Source: Bog-473 sp963809715 (GTDB lineage: Bacteria > Actinomycetota > Acidimicrobiia > Acidimicrobiales > RAAP-2). From it: a stretch of 64,000 bases of DNA. Shown in pieces: positions 1 through 8,315 of the stretch. The notes beneath the pieces are model-generated. The model searched no databases and was not told the origin of the DNA. It saw nothing but the letters and a program-made list of their open reading frames with translations. The stretch is taken from contig CAWEKO010000002.1 of NCBI GenBank assembly GCA_963809715.1, positions 124,001 to 188,000 on the forward strand, in the 5' to 3' direction. The position numbers were made by a program, and so were the translations under genes. Positions within the stretch are counted from its first letter, which is position 1, and every line of letters starts with the position of its first letter.

Positions 1-34
1 CCATCGCTCCGGATGTTGCAACCGAAGCGACCGA

Positions 35-1159
35 TTAGACGGGCACGCGCCAGAGAGCCCGAGTCCCGTCTTCGCCCGACAGAATCTCAAAGGTGCCACC
101 CAATCTTTCGGCTCGACTCCGCAGGTTGACGAGTCCGAGGCCAGCTCCAAAGGCCTGGGGCAGTTCGATACCGATACCATTGTCTCGGACCTCGAGGCTC
201 ACGTCCTCGGCCACGCTTACCGTGACGACATAACTGGTCGCCTTCGCGTATTTGCCGGCATTGGTCAGTGCTTCTCGGAGCACGGCGAGGAGATTGTCGG
301 CGATGCGCTGGGAGACTGCATTGTCGATGGCGCCGTAGAAGGTGACCTCGGGAGGACTCCCGAGCGAAGAACTCATCTCTTCAGTGAGCTGAATCACGCT
401 GTGGCGTAGACCACCCGTAATGGCTTTGTTCCCGAGCTCGAAGATGGCAGTGCGGATCTCGGTCACCGTCGTGTCCAGGTCATCGATGGCCTTGTTGACC
501 CGCTCGACGATCTGATCTCGCTCAGGTAGGCGCACCGCTCCCTGCAGCGCCATGCCAACGGCGAAGACGCGCTGAATGACACGGTCATGGAGGTCCCGGG
601 CGATTCTGTCTCGGTCGTCGAGGACGCTGAGCACGCGGACCCGTTCGCTGAGGCGGGTGTTCTCAATGGCGATGCCCGCTGCGACCGCCAGGGCCTCAGC
701 AAGTGCCTGGTCTTGGTCGCTGAATTTCTCAGCCCCGATTTTGTCGGTGAGATAGAGGTTCCCGTAGACCACCGAACGGACTCGGACGGGGACGCCGAGG
801 AAGGACTTCATGGGCGGATGGTGAGGCGGGAATCCGTAGCTGTCGGGATGGGTGCTGAGGTCCTTGAGGCGAAGTGGTGTCGCATCGGCGATCAGCACTC
901 CCAGCACCCCTCGTCCGGTCGGGCGAGCACCGATGGTCTCTTCCTCGGCATCGCCCAGTCCGACAGTGATAAACGGCTCGAGGCCAGTGCGTGCCTCATT
1001 GAGCACGCCAAGGGCGCCATAGCGAGCGTCCACGAGAGAACATGCCTCTTCGATCAGGTGGCGGAGCAGGACAGGCAGTTCGACGGCGGCCTCGATCATG
1101 AGGACGGCGTCGATGAGGCGCAAAAGCTTGGCCGGATCCTCGACATCATGATACGGCAT
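35..1159 (-). CDS. GAF-domain sensor histidine kinase, DevS/DosT-like
   Basis: Cytoplasmic sensor kinase of 374 aa with no membrane segment. An N-terminal GAF domain spans about residues 20-170. A HisKA_3 dimerisation helix follows with DLHDRVIQ, the phospho-acceptor being His191. The HATPase domain has the N box around Asn300, DNGIG at 326-330 and GAGLGL at 338-343. This is the architecture of actinobacterial DevS/DosT kinases, which sense O2, NO or redox, but with one GAF domain instead of two; haem binding cannot be judged by eye. It is divergent from a matching NarL-type regulator 91 bp away, so the two very likely form a pair. The ATG at 1159 has no obvious ribosome binding site. Confidence 0.88.
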   Translation of the reverse strand: MPYHDVEDPAKLLRLIDAVLMIEAAVELPVLLRHLIEEACSLVDARYGALGVLNEARTGLEPFITVGLGDAEEETIGARPTGRGVLGVLIADATPLRLKDLSTHPDSYGFPPHHPPMKSFLGVPVRVRSVVYGNLYLTDKIGAEKFSDQDQALAEALAVAAGIAIENTRLSERVRVLSVLDDRDRIARDLHDRVIQRVFAVGMALQGAVRLPERDQIVERVNKAIDDLDTTVTEIRTAIFELGNKAITGGLRHSVIQLTEEMSSSLGSPPEVTFYGAIDNAVSQRIADNLLAVLREALTNAGKYAKATSYVVTVSVAEDVSLEVRDNGIGIELPQAFGAGLGLVNLRSRAERLGGTFEILSGEDGTRALWRVPV

Positions 1160-1250
1160 GACTCGAATCGTAGCTAGCGGCGTCTCGACTCATCGGCAGT
1201 TGGTGGTGGTCGGATCGGATCTGTGTCGAACGCTGGCACAATGGAGTGCC

Positions 1251-1904
1251 ATGACCATCCGTGTATTCCTCCTCGACGATCACGAGTTGGTGCGCGAGGG
1301 CATCCGGAGCCTGCTCGAGAGCGACGAGGATATCGAGGTCGTCGGTGAGGCAGCCACCGCGGAGGAAGCCCTGTCCCGGATCCCACTGGCCAAGCCTGAC
1401 GTGGCCATCCTCGACGTTCGATTGGAAGACGGAAGCGGCATTGAGGTCTGTCGTGATGTCCGTTCGCTCATGCCGGGCCTGGTCTGCTTGATGCTGACCA
1501 GCTTCGCGGACGACGAGGCGCTCTTTGCCAGCATCATGGCCGGAGCCACCGGCTATGTGCTCAAGCAGATCAAGGCCCGGGACCTGATTGAAGATGTCAA
1601 GAAGGTCGCTGATGGAGAATCACTCATGGATCCGAGGGCCGTGGCCCGAGTTGTGGAGCGCATCGCCAACCCTCCGATGGCCAAGTCCGAACTCGAGGCG
1701 CTCTCTCCCCAAGAGGTGCGCCTTTTGGACCTCATCGCGGAGGGAATGACAAATCGTCAGATTGCTGAAGCGATGTTCCTCTCGGAGAAGACGATCAAGA
1801 ACTACATGACGGGTCTGCTGACGAAGCTCAAGATGAACAGCCGCACTGAGGCGGCGATCTACGCCACCAAGCTGAAGGCTGGTGAACCACCGACGATCCG
1901 CTAA
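1251..1904 (+). CDS. NarL/LuxR-family response regulator, DevR/DosR-like
   Basis: Response regulator of 217 aa. The receiver domain has acidic residues at 9-10, phospho-acceptor Asp55 (AILDVR) and Lys105 (GYVLKQ). A C-terminal LuxR helix-turn-helix (LSPQEVRLL to the NRQIAEAMFLSEKTIKNYM region) resembles DevR/DosR of mycobacteria. The reading frame is open upstream to 1158, but the ATG at 1251 begins exactly at the receiver domain and is preferred. Its partner is the divergent GAF kinase. DevR-like boxes in the next two promoters suggest that it controls the membrane protein at 2176 and the flavoprotein operon at 2990; that link is inference. Confidence 0.9.
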   Translation: MTIRVFLLDDHELVREGIRSLLESDEDIEVVGEAATAEEALSRIPLAKPDVAILDVRLEDGSGIEVCRDVRSLMPGLVCLMLTSFADDEALFASIMAGATGYVLKQIKARDLIEDVKKVADGESLMDPRAVARVVERIANPPMAKSELEALSPQEVRLLDLIAEGMTNRQIAEAMFLSEKTIKNYMTGLLTKLKMNSRTEAAIYATKLKAGEPPTIR

Positions 1905-2058
1905 ACCTCCCACCGTGCTGTGGGGCGATGATTCAAGGCACTCGCCACAGACCGAAGGCCCGGTCTGCTTTTCCGGCAACCGACAGCTTGTCGAGCACGC
2001 TCAGCGTCACCAGTAACTCGGCCAAACCCGCCAGGCGTCTTGCGCGCTACTGCACAGT

Positions 2059-2094
2059 GGGACCAAGGTCCTACTTGTCGGGACCTTTGCACCC
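2059..2094. promoter_or_regulatory. tandem DevR/DosR-like boxes upstream of the membrane protein gene
   Basis: Two imperfect dyads, GGGACCAAGGTCC (2059-2071) and TCGGGACCTTTGCACCC (2078-2094), have centres about 22 bp apart. Against the mycobacterial DosR core GGGACTWWAGTCCC they match about 11 and 10 of 14 positions by eye. They lie about 90-115 bp before the gene at 2176. Confidence 0.5.
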
Positions 2095-2175
2095 ACTCTT
2101 TCGGGCTCCTTCATCTGCACAATGAAGAACAGATCTCCTCGCAAAGAGGGGTCATTGTGAACAGGAGATACGACG

Positions 2176-2793
2176 ATGCAACGAAAGGTATTCGATTTGA
2201 TCGCGAGCGCTGGAGGTGCCGTGATGGTGATCGTCTTGGTGGTGGCGGGCGTTCTCCTCATGTGGGGCTACAGCTTCGCCAACTCCAACGTGCACAATCA
2301 GCTCGCCGAACAGCAGATCGTCTTCCCGGCCAAGACAGCGTTTGCCCATCCCGTCGCCGGCACTGAGATCACCCCATCGATGGTTGGCACAGTGTCGAAG
2401 TACGCAGGGCAACCGCTAGTGACGGGCCAACAGGCAGAGGTGTACGCAGATGACTTCATTGCGGTCCACCTCAAGGAGATCGGTGGCGGGTTGACCTATG
2501 CCCAGCTCTCGGCCCAGGCGCAGGCCCTCCCCAAGGGATCGGCCGCCTTCACCGCCGCAGAGGCCAAGGCAACGACCGTCTTCCAGGGCACCACCCTGCG
2601 GGGCCTGCTGCTTGAGGCCTACGCGTTTGGGACTCTCGCCACAATCGCCCTCATTGCGGCGATCTCGGCTTTCGTCCTGGCCGCGATCATGGCGCTCCTT
2701 GTGGCCTTCGGCTTCTGGCACGCTCGCCGGACCACTGCTACCGAGCAACTCGCCGTGCACACAGAAGCAGAGCGAGTACTGGTCACGAGCTGA
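2176..2793 (+). CDS. two-pass membrane protein of unknown function
   Basis: Protein of 205 aa with a hydrophobic segment near residues 10-33, a polar outside region of about 100 residues rich in Ala and Gln, a second strong hydrophobic segment near 148-180, and a short basic-acidic tail. This resembles small actinobacterial membrane proteins with an extracytoplasmic middle, but no named family was recognised. The ATG at 2176 is supported by AGGAG about 9 nt upstream. The gene stands alone between two promoter regions carrying DevR-like boxes, so it may be induced with the hypoxia response. Confidence 0.7.
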   Translation: MQRKVFDLIASAGGAVMVIVLVVAGVLLMWGYSFANSNVHNQLAEQQIVFPAKTAFAHPVAGTEITPSMVGTVSKYAGQPLVTGQQAEVYADDFIAVHLKEIGGGLTYAQLSAQAQALPKGSAAFTAAEAKATTVFQGTTLRGLLLEAYAFGTLATIALIAAISAFVLAAIMALLVAFGFWHARRTTATEQLAVHTEAERVLVTS

Positions 2794-2920
2794 CACAGCC
2801 TTCCCAATCCCGGATCGAGCTACCCGGCCCGGCCTGCCACAGTGCAGGCCGGGCGGGGCTCGTTCTGTACCCAGTGTGATTGTGGCGAGGAAGGTCATGC
2901 CTCTCGCGAGCACCTAAAGA

Positions 2921-2953
2921 GACCTAGGTCACGGGCGCCAGGACTTAGGTCCC
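2921..2953. promoter_or_regulatory. tandem DevR/DosR-like boxes upstream of the XRE-PPOX gene
   Basis: A perfect 10-bp dyad GACCTAGGTC (2921-2930) is followed by GGACTTAGGTCCC (2941-2953), which matches about 12 of 14 positions of the DosR core. The centres are about 21-22 bp apart, the same spacing as the pair at 2059-2094. The second box is about 40 bp before the start codon at 2990. Confidence 0.55.
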
Positions 2954-2989
2954 TATGGATCTGGCGTTCATCGGGCTCAGACTTCTCCC

Positions 2990-3733
2990 ATGACACCAAC
3001 GACTCCAGCTCATGGGCGCTCGGGCACCGCGTCCGCAGCCACAAGCCTCCGAGGCGCAGAGATGCCTGCGCAGCCTCGAGGGATCGGGGTGGGCGACTTG
3101 GCCCGCCGCGTCGCCCATCGCCGGACCGAGGTCGGCCTCAGTACTCAAGAGCTGGCGAAACGAGCTGGGATCGATGCCTGGTTTCTCGCGTACTTCGAGC
3201 AGAGTGCGGACACCAGCCTCAGCGGTGGGGCACTGCTGAGGCTCGCCGTCGCCCTCGACACCACACCTTTCGCCCTCGAAGGTGGTCAGATCGACCGCCC
3301 GCCCGGTCCCGGCCGCGCCGGCCCACACCCTGTGCTCGAGAGCCTCACCACTGAGCAATGCCACGAGCATCTCGCTGCTGGGGGCATTGGGCGCATCGTC
3401 CTCACGACCGGATCAGGTCCGGTCGCCTTTCCGGTGAACTTCGTTTTCACCGGCGAAGCAGTCATCCTTCGGACCTCCGATGCCATGACCGCCAGGATCT
3501 CTGGTGTCGTGGCCTTCGAAGTCGATCACCTCGATGAGGCCATGAGCGGTGGCTGGAGTGTGCTTGTACGCGGTCACGCCCGCCTCATCGAAGACCCCGA
3601 AGAGCGCATGGTAGCAGCACACCTCGATGTTGAACCGTGGGCGGGCGGAGCTCGCCTCAACGTGATCAGCATCGAACCCTTCGAGATCACCGGACGGGTC
3701 ATCGTCCAGCGTCCGGCCCAAGGTCTCTCATGA
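2990..3733 (+). CDS. XRE helix-turn-helix / pyridoxamine 5'-phosphate oxidase-like flavoprotein
   Basis: Protein of 247 aa. After a loose N-terminus, a Cro/C1-type HTH occupies about residues 35-90 (ELAKRAGIDAWFLAYFE). A split-barrel PPOX-like FMN domain fills the rest, with the family pattern LxxGGIGRIVL ... PVNFVF. Proteins of this layout occur in actinobacteria near DosR-type regulons and are assumed to be redox or nitro-group flavoproteins; the substrate is unknown. The start could also be the ATG at 3062, since neither has a clear ribosome binding site. The alcohol dehydrogenase gene follows after 52 bp and may be cotranscribed. Confidence 0.8.
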   Translation: MTPTTPAHGRSGTASAATSLRGAEMPAQPRGIGVGDLARRVAHRRTEVGLSTQELAKRAGIDAWFLAYFEQSADTSLSGGALLRLAVALDTTPFALEGGQIDRPPGPGRAGPHPVLESLTTEQCHEHLAAGGIGRIVLTTGSGPVAFPVNFVFTGEAVILRTSDAMTARISGVVAFEVDHLDEAMSGGWSVLVRGHARLIEDPEERMVAAHLDVEPWAGGARLNVISIEPFEITGRVIVQRPAQGLS

Positions 3734-3785
3734 CGCCTGATCAATACCACTCGCCCGAACGTAGGCAGAGAGAACCGAGGACACC

Positions 3786-4826
3786 ATGAAAGCACTTGTA
3801 TACAACGGACCAGGACGCAAAGCCTGGGTGGAAGTCCCAATCCCCACGATCCAAGACGACACCGACGCCATTGTGCGTGTGGACTGCACGACCATCTGCG
3901 GTACCGACCTCCACATTTTGAAGGGGGATCTACCCGAGGTGACAGAGGGCCGAGTCCTCGGACACGAGGCCGTTGGCACGGTCGAGGCGGTCGGATCAGC
4001 GGTGACCAACATCGCAGCGGGAGACCGAGTCCTCGTCTCGTGTGTCAGCGCGTGTGGGCGGTGTTCGTACTGTCGAGACGGACACTACGGCCAGTGCCTA
4101 GGCGGCGGCGGTTGGATCCTCGGCAATCTCGTTGATGGGACCCAAGCTGAATACGTTCGAGTGCCCTTTGCCGACACCTCGACCTACCTGGTGCCCGAGA
4201 GCGTGAGTGACGAGGAGGTTCTCATGCTCGCTGACATCTTGCCCACGGCATATGAGGTCGGGGTACTCAACGGTCACGTCCAGCCCGGTGACACCGTCGC
4301 CGTGGTCGGTGCCGGCCCGATCGGACTCTCGGCCATGCTCGGTGCCCAGCTCTACTCCCCGAGCCACATCGTCGCCATTGACCTAGCGGACGCCAGGCTG
4401 GAGGCCGCCAAGCGTTTCGGAGCTGATCTCGTCGTCAACAACGGCCGCGACGATCCCATCGCATTCGTGAGAGAACTTACGGAAGGTCTGGGCGCTGACG
4501 TGGCCATTGAGGCAGTCGGCATTCCGGCGAGCTTCGAACTGTGCACTGAACTGGTTCGTCCGGGTGGTCACGTGGCGAATATCGGGGTACACGGCAAACC
4601 CGTCACCCTTCACCTTGAAACCTTGTGGACGCGTGACGTCACCATTACAACCGGATTGGTCGACACCTTTACAACGCCCACGCTACTCCGATTGGTCGCC
4701 TCTCACCAGATCGACGCCGGCCAATTCGGCACCCATCATTTTCGCCTTAACGACATGAACGAGGCGTACGACGTCTTCGCTCGGGCGGCCGAGACCGGTG
4801 CCGTCAAGGTCGTTCTGACCCGGTAA
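3786..4826 (+). CDS. zinc-dependent alcohol dehydrogenase (MDR family)
   Basis: Complete 346-aa medium-chain dehydrogenase. Catalytic zinc ligands are Cys38 (CGTDLH), His60 and Glu61 (GHE). The structural zinc site is Cys90, Cys93, Cys96 and Cys104. The Rossmann motif GAGPIG lies at 175-180 and binds NAD(P). It should oxidise an alcohol or reduce an aldehyde in the cytoplasm; the closest general match is the threonine/sorbitol/formaldehyde-type branch, and the substrate is not predictable. The ATG has GAGG about 10 nt upstream. It is 52 bp after the XRE-PPOX gene and is probably in the same operon, hence possibly under the DevR-like boxes. Confidence 0.9.
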   Translation: MKALVYNGPGRKAWVEVPIPTIQDDTDAIVRVDCTTICGTDLHILKGDLPEVTEGRVLGHEAVGTVEAVGSAVTNIAAGDRVLVSCVSACGRCSYCRDGHYGQCLGGGGWILGNLVDGTQAEYVRVPFADTSTYLVPESVSDEEVLMLADILPTAYEVGVLNGHVQPGDTVAVVGAGPIGLSAMLGAQLYSPSHIVAIDLADARLEAAKRFGADLVVNNGRDDPIAFVRELTEGLGADVAIEAVGIPASFELCTELVRPGGHVANIGVHGKPVTLHLETLWTRDVTITTGLVDTFTTPTLLRLVASHQIDAGQFGTHHFRLNDMNEAYDVFARAAETGAVKVVLTR

Positions 4827-5001
4827 GAGGACGTCGCCTGCCACGTGGAGACCGAGCGGGATCGCTCTGGTACCAATTGGCACCGCAATCGGGATGGCGC
4901 TATCCGGAGGCATCAGTGCGGAGCCAGTCAGACACGGGGAACCCGAAAGAGCGGGTGACTCTCCCCTGCAGCGGCGATAGGCATTGGGAGCCCAGGCGAT
5001 T

Positions 5002-5154
5002 GTAGAGCGCTCTACTACAGGGGCGAACCGGGTGGACGTACTGGAAACTGAGTGGACGGAGCCGCACTTCTCGGGACGGGCAGGAACTAAACGGACGAAA
5101 ACCCTCACCTTGCCAAGGTGAGGGTCGTGGGTTCGAATCCCGTCTTCCGCTCCA
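5002..5154 (+). repeat. tRNA-Gly(GCC)-derived dispersed element, copy 1
   Basis: Unit of 153 bp starting with the perfect palindrome GTAGAGCGCTCTAC, followed by the blocks GGTGGACG, CTGGAAACTG and GGACGGA. It ends with the 3' half of a tRNA-Gly: 7-bp arm around loop TTGCCAA, T arm GGGTTCGAATCCC, and CTTCCGCTCCA. No 5' acceptor or D arm is present, so it is not an ordinary tRNA gene. It lies between the convergent alcohol dehydrogenase and vanS-like genes. The rest of 4827-5291 holds no gene that could be supported. Confidence 0.85.
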
Positions 5155-5291
5155 TCGTAGCAGGTCAAGGGCGGTTTTCGGGCGGGACCCGCCACAGCGA
5201 TGCGGGCTGCGTGACCAGATGCCCACAAACCGATTGCTCGCAAGCGACACAGTAGCCAGCGATGAGGCAAACAGCGGAGCCGCTTATCCAC

Positions 5292-6452
5292 CTACTGGTT
5301 GGATGTCGATGCAGGCGAGTCGTTTCCGGCTGGTTCCCTGATCGCCATCACGTCAGAGTGCATTGTTGCGGCGGGCAGTTGCACGGTGACGCAGAGCCCG
5401 CCCGTAGCGCGGGGGGTGAGGCTGAGGGTTCCGTCGTGTGCTTGGACGATGCTTTTCACGATTGCCAGGCCGAGGCCGACACCCCCATGATCCGTTCGTA
5501 TGCGTTCGGTGCCGCGGCGGAACGGTTCGGTCAGGGTGGCAACTGCCTGCGGGGTGAGGTCCTCGCCGGTGTTCTCGACGGTGAGCATCACGGACTTGGG
5601 GTGAACGCTGGTCGTGACGCACACGGTGCCATGTTCAGGCAGGTTGTAGACGGTGGCGTTGTGCACGAGATTCATCGTCATCTGTAGTAGGAGCGACTCT
5701 GAGCCGATGGCGGGGGTCATCTCGCCGGACGTTTCGATTGTGACGCCATGCTCATCTGCAAGGGGGAGGAGCGTTTCGGTGGCTTCTTCAGCTAGGAGGG
5801 ACAGGTCGACATGTCCGAGGGTGAAGGACCTCTGGTCGGAGCGGCTGAGCAGGAGCAGTGCTTCCGTGAGGCCAATTGCTCGGGTGTTGAGGTGGTGGAG
5901 GCGGTCGACAATCTCGCGGTCCTCGCGGTTCGGATCGTTGCGGGCTACGTCGAGAAGCGTTTGGGTGATTGCGAGCGGGGTGCGCAGTTCGTGGGAGGCA
6001 TTAGCGGCGAATCGCTGTTGTTCGGCAACGTGCGCTTCGAGCCGGGCGAGCATGGCGTCGAAGGCGTCGGCGAGGTCGCGGATCTCGTCTCTGCGGCCCG
6101 GTAGCGCGATTCGGTGGGAGAGAGAGCCGGTCCCGGCCGCGCGGGTGGCCTCGGTGATGCGGGTGAGAGGGGCGAGCATCCGGCCGGCGAGCAGCCATCC
6201 TCCGAGGAGGCCGAATACCAGCAGGAATATTCCCAAGATGGTCGCGGCCGGAGCGAAGTCGCGCAAGAGACCGCCACGGCCGGGCGACACGAAGACGGAC
6301 GTCCCGTGGACGAGGACCGTCTCTCCCCTGGGCACGTATCGAAGGAGGAACGCCCACACGGCGCCTAGCAGCAAGCCGCCAGCGATCATGAGGAAGCCGG
6401 CGTAGCTAAGGGTGAGTTTGAGGCGAACGCTCCAACCCGGGGTTCTATCCAC
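5292..6452 (-). CDS. vanS: HAMP sensor histidine kinase, VanS-like
   Basis: Membrane kinase of 386 aa. Transmembrane segments lie at about 16-38 and 68-90 with only about 30 residues outside, then HAMP (91-143), HisKA with His154 (NASHELRTPL) and a HATPase domain ending near 370 (GVGLGLAIV). The start was set at GTG 6452, which overlaps the stop of the upstream regulator by 8 nt; the frame runs open to 6521 but that would place about 23 extra residues inside the regulator gene. With the adjacent OmpR-type regulator and divergent vanHAX it is best read as the glycopeptide sensor; the assignment rests on context and the regulator's similarity to actinobacterial VanR. Confidence 0.75.
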   Translation of the reverse strand: MDRTPGWSVRLKLTLSYAGFLMIAGGLLLGAVWAFLLRYVPRGETVLVHGTSVFVSPGRGGLLRDFAPAATILGIFLLVFGLLGGWLLAGRMLAPLTRITEATRAAGTGSLSHRIALPGRRDEIRDLADAFDAMLARLEAHVAEQQRFAANASHELRTPLAITQTLLDVARNDPNREDREIVDRLHHLNTRAIGLTEALLLLSRSDQRSFTLGHVDLSLLAEEATETLLPLADEHGVTIETSGEMTPAIGSESLLLQMTMNLVHNATVYNLPEHGTVCVTTSVHPKSVMLTVENTGEDLTPQAVATLTEPFRRGTERIRTDHGGVGLGLAIVKSIVQAHDGTLSLTPRATGGLCVTVQLPAATMHSDVMAIREPAGNDSPASTSNQ

Positions 6453-7140
6453 GGTCTTCTCTCTCGTACCCGGTGTCTGGCTGGGTGTCGATTCGGTAGC
6501 CGACGCCCGCCACGGTGACAATGACCCAGGGATCGCCGAGGCGTTTGCGCAGCGCCGAAACGGTGATGCGCACGGCGTTGGTGAACGGGTCGGCGTTCTC
6601 GTCCCACGCCTGCTCTAAGAGTTCCTCGGCGCTGACGACGCCGCCGTCGGCGGCGACGAGGGCTTCGAGCACGGCGAACTGCTTGCGGGTGAGCGCGACG
6701 TAGTGCCCGTCGCGGTAGACCTCGCGGCGGAACGGATCCAGACGCAGCCCGGCGATCTCTCGCACGGGCGGCCGGTTGTGAGCGCGGCGACGGTCGAGGG
6801 CTCGGAGACGAAGCACGAGCTCTCGGAGCTCGAACGGCTTGGTGAGGTAGTCATCTGCGCCGAGTTCGAACCCGGAGGCTTTGTCATCGAGCCGGTCGGC
6901 GGCGGTGAGCATGAGGATGGGCATGCCGCTGCCGGAGGCGATGATGCGTCTGGCGATCTCGTCGCCGGAGGGCCCCGGGATGTCGCGGTCGAGGACGGCG
7001 ATGTCATAGGCGTTGACGCTCAGCAGGCCGAGACCGGCGTCACCGTCAGCTGCGATGTCCGCGGCGATCGCTTCCAGGCGGAGGCCATCGCGGATGGCTT
7101 CCGCCATGTAGGGCTCGTCCTCGACGATCAACACACGCAC
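6445..7140 (-). CDS. vanR: OmpR/PhoB-family response regulator, VanR-like
   Basis: Regulator of 231 aa. The receiver domain has phospho-acceptor Asp51 (AVLDRDIPG) and Lys101 (DDYLTKPFE). The C-terminal winged helix (about 125-222) ends in the typical VAGVGYRI. The sequence strongly resembles the VanR-type regulators I recall from Streptomyces. It is transcribed away from vanH with about 210 bp between start codons, a region that should hold the regulated promoters, and is translationally coupled to the kinase downstream. Expected role: phosphorylated regulator activates vanHAX in response to glycopeptides. Confidence 0.8.
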   Translation of the reverse strand: MRVLIVEDEPYMAEAIRDGLRLEAIAADIAADGDAGLGLLSVNAYDIAVLDRDIPGPSGDEIARRIIASGSGMPILMLTAADRLDDKASGFELGADDYLTKPFELRELVLRLRALDRRRAHNRPPVREIAGLRLDPFRREVYRDGHYVALTRKQFAVLEALVAADGGVVSAEELLEQAWDENADPFTNAVRITVSALRKRLGDPWVIVTVAGVGYRIDTQPDTGYEREDRG

Positions 7141-7352
7141 ATTCAGGTCAGGTTACGCCCTAAGCCATATCGCCCGCGTATCGAAAACGACATACGCCCT
7201 GGCAACATCACGTTGGCTTGACTGGGGGCGTGACCCAGACCGTACCGTCACGAAAAGCGGCCAGCCGCACCGGATCACCGCCGTCCTCGTACCTCTCGGC
7301 CCCATTCGGCGAACAGGGCGCTCATGCCGAGGTAGAGGCCATCGTCCCCAAA

Positions 7353-8315
7353 ATGGAAATCACCGTCTATGGATGCGGGCCGGAGGAGGCCGCCTTGTTC
7401 CGAGAGATGGCCCCTCGCTTCGGCCTTCTGCTGAATATTACAGATGCAGTGCTATCTGAAGCCAATATTGAACTGGCATCAGGTAATCGATGCGTCAGTG
7501 TGAGTCACAAGGCGAAGATCGCAGCTTCCACGCTCGTTGCGCTCAGCAAAGCCGGCGTGAGGTACATCTCGACGAGGAGTGTTGGATACAACCACATCGA
7601 CATGCAAAGCGCGGAAAGCCTTGGCATTGCCGTCGAGAATGTCGCCTATTCGCCGGACAGCGTCGCCGACTACACGTTGATGCTGATGCTAATGGCGGTG
7701 CGACGCGCTAAATCCATTCTCAGCCGTGTGCAGGCTCATGATTACCGGTTGAACGAGGTGGGCGGGAGGGAACTCCGTGACATGACCATTGGGATCATCG
7801 GGATGGGGACGATCGGTGCATCCGTTCTGGATCGACTGCATGGCTTCGGTTGCCGGATCCTGGCGTATGACCGTTGTCCCAAAACGTCCGCCGACTACGT
7901 ATCTCTCGACGAGTTGATAGAGCGAAGCGACATGGTCACGCTCCATACGCCGCTCAACGAGGACAGTCGACATCTTTTGAGTCGTCAACGCATTGAGCAA
8001 ATGAAGGACGGCGCCTTCATCATCAACACGGGACGCGGTGCACTCCTTGATACAGCCGCCCTTCTCGACGCCCTGGAAGGCGGCCGACTCGGCGGCGCGG
8101 CGTTGGATGTCCTCGAAGGCGAGGAAGGAGTCTTCTACGCTGACCACCGACAGCAACCCGTTGAAAGTCAACTGTTGATGCGGCTGCACCAGTTGCCGAA
8201 TGTGATCATCACGCCGCACTCCGCCTACTACACCGACCACACGCTGAGCGACATCGTCGAAAATGCGCTCGGCAACTGCCTCCGTTTCGGGAAACGAGCG
8301 GAATGGATCGGCTGA
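7353..8315 (+). CDS. vanH: D-lactate dehydrogenase VanH
   Basis: Reduces pyruvate to D-lactate to supply the VanA ligase. The protein has 320 aa, matching the usual length of about 322. The ATG at 7353 aligns with the known VanH N-terminus (M-ITVYGC); the frame is open back to 7218 but that extension has no family counterpart. Visible features are STRSVGYNHID, NAD motif GIIGMGTIG, catalytic Arg in NTGRG, Glu in LEGEEG and His in ITPHSAYYT. Its 3' end overlaps vanA by 13 nt. Base composition looks less GC-rich than flanking genes, in keeping with an imported cluster. Confidence 0.93.
   Translation: MEITVYGCGPEEAALFREMAPRFGLLLNITDAVLSEANIELASGNRCVSVSHKAKIAASTLVALSKAGVRYISTRSVGYNHIDMQSAESLGIAVENVAYSPDSVADYTLMLMLMAVRRAKSILSRVQAHDYRLNEVGGRELRDMTIGIIGMGTIGASVLDRLHGFGCRILAYDRCPKTSADYVSLDELIERSDMVTLHTPLNEDSRHLLSRQRIEQMKDGAFIINTGRGALLDTAALLDALEGGRLGGAALDVLEGEEGVFYADHRQQPVESQLLMRLHQLPNVIITPHSAYYTDHTLSDIVENALGNCLRFGKRAEWIG

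Noticed and set aside
2040..2366. Plus-strand frame overlapping the start of the membrane protein gene
   Set aside because: Its composition is arginine-rich and typical of a wrong frame; the 2176 gene has a good ribosome binding site and membrane segments.
5103..5154. A complete tRNA-Gly(GCC) gene
   Set aside because: The anticodon arm, T arm and CCA end are present, but no matching GCGGAAG 5' acceptor strand or D arm lies at tRNA distance; the same is true in all eight copies.
4900..5291. Minus-strand frames containing RDSNPRPSPWQGEG-like motifs (also at 10121, 14541, 21662, 33693, 44489, 48304, 52959)
   Set aside because: They are translations of the reverse strand of the tRNA-derived element, not genes.
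5811..6104. Plus-strand frame inside the vanS-like gene
   Set aside because: Antisense shadow of the kinase with no recognisable motif.
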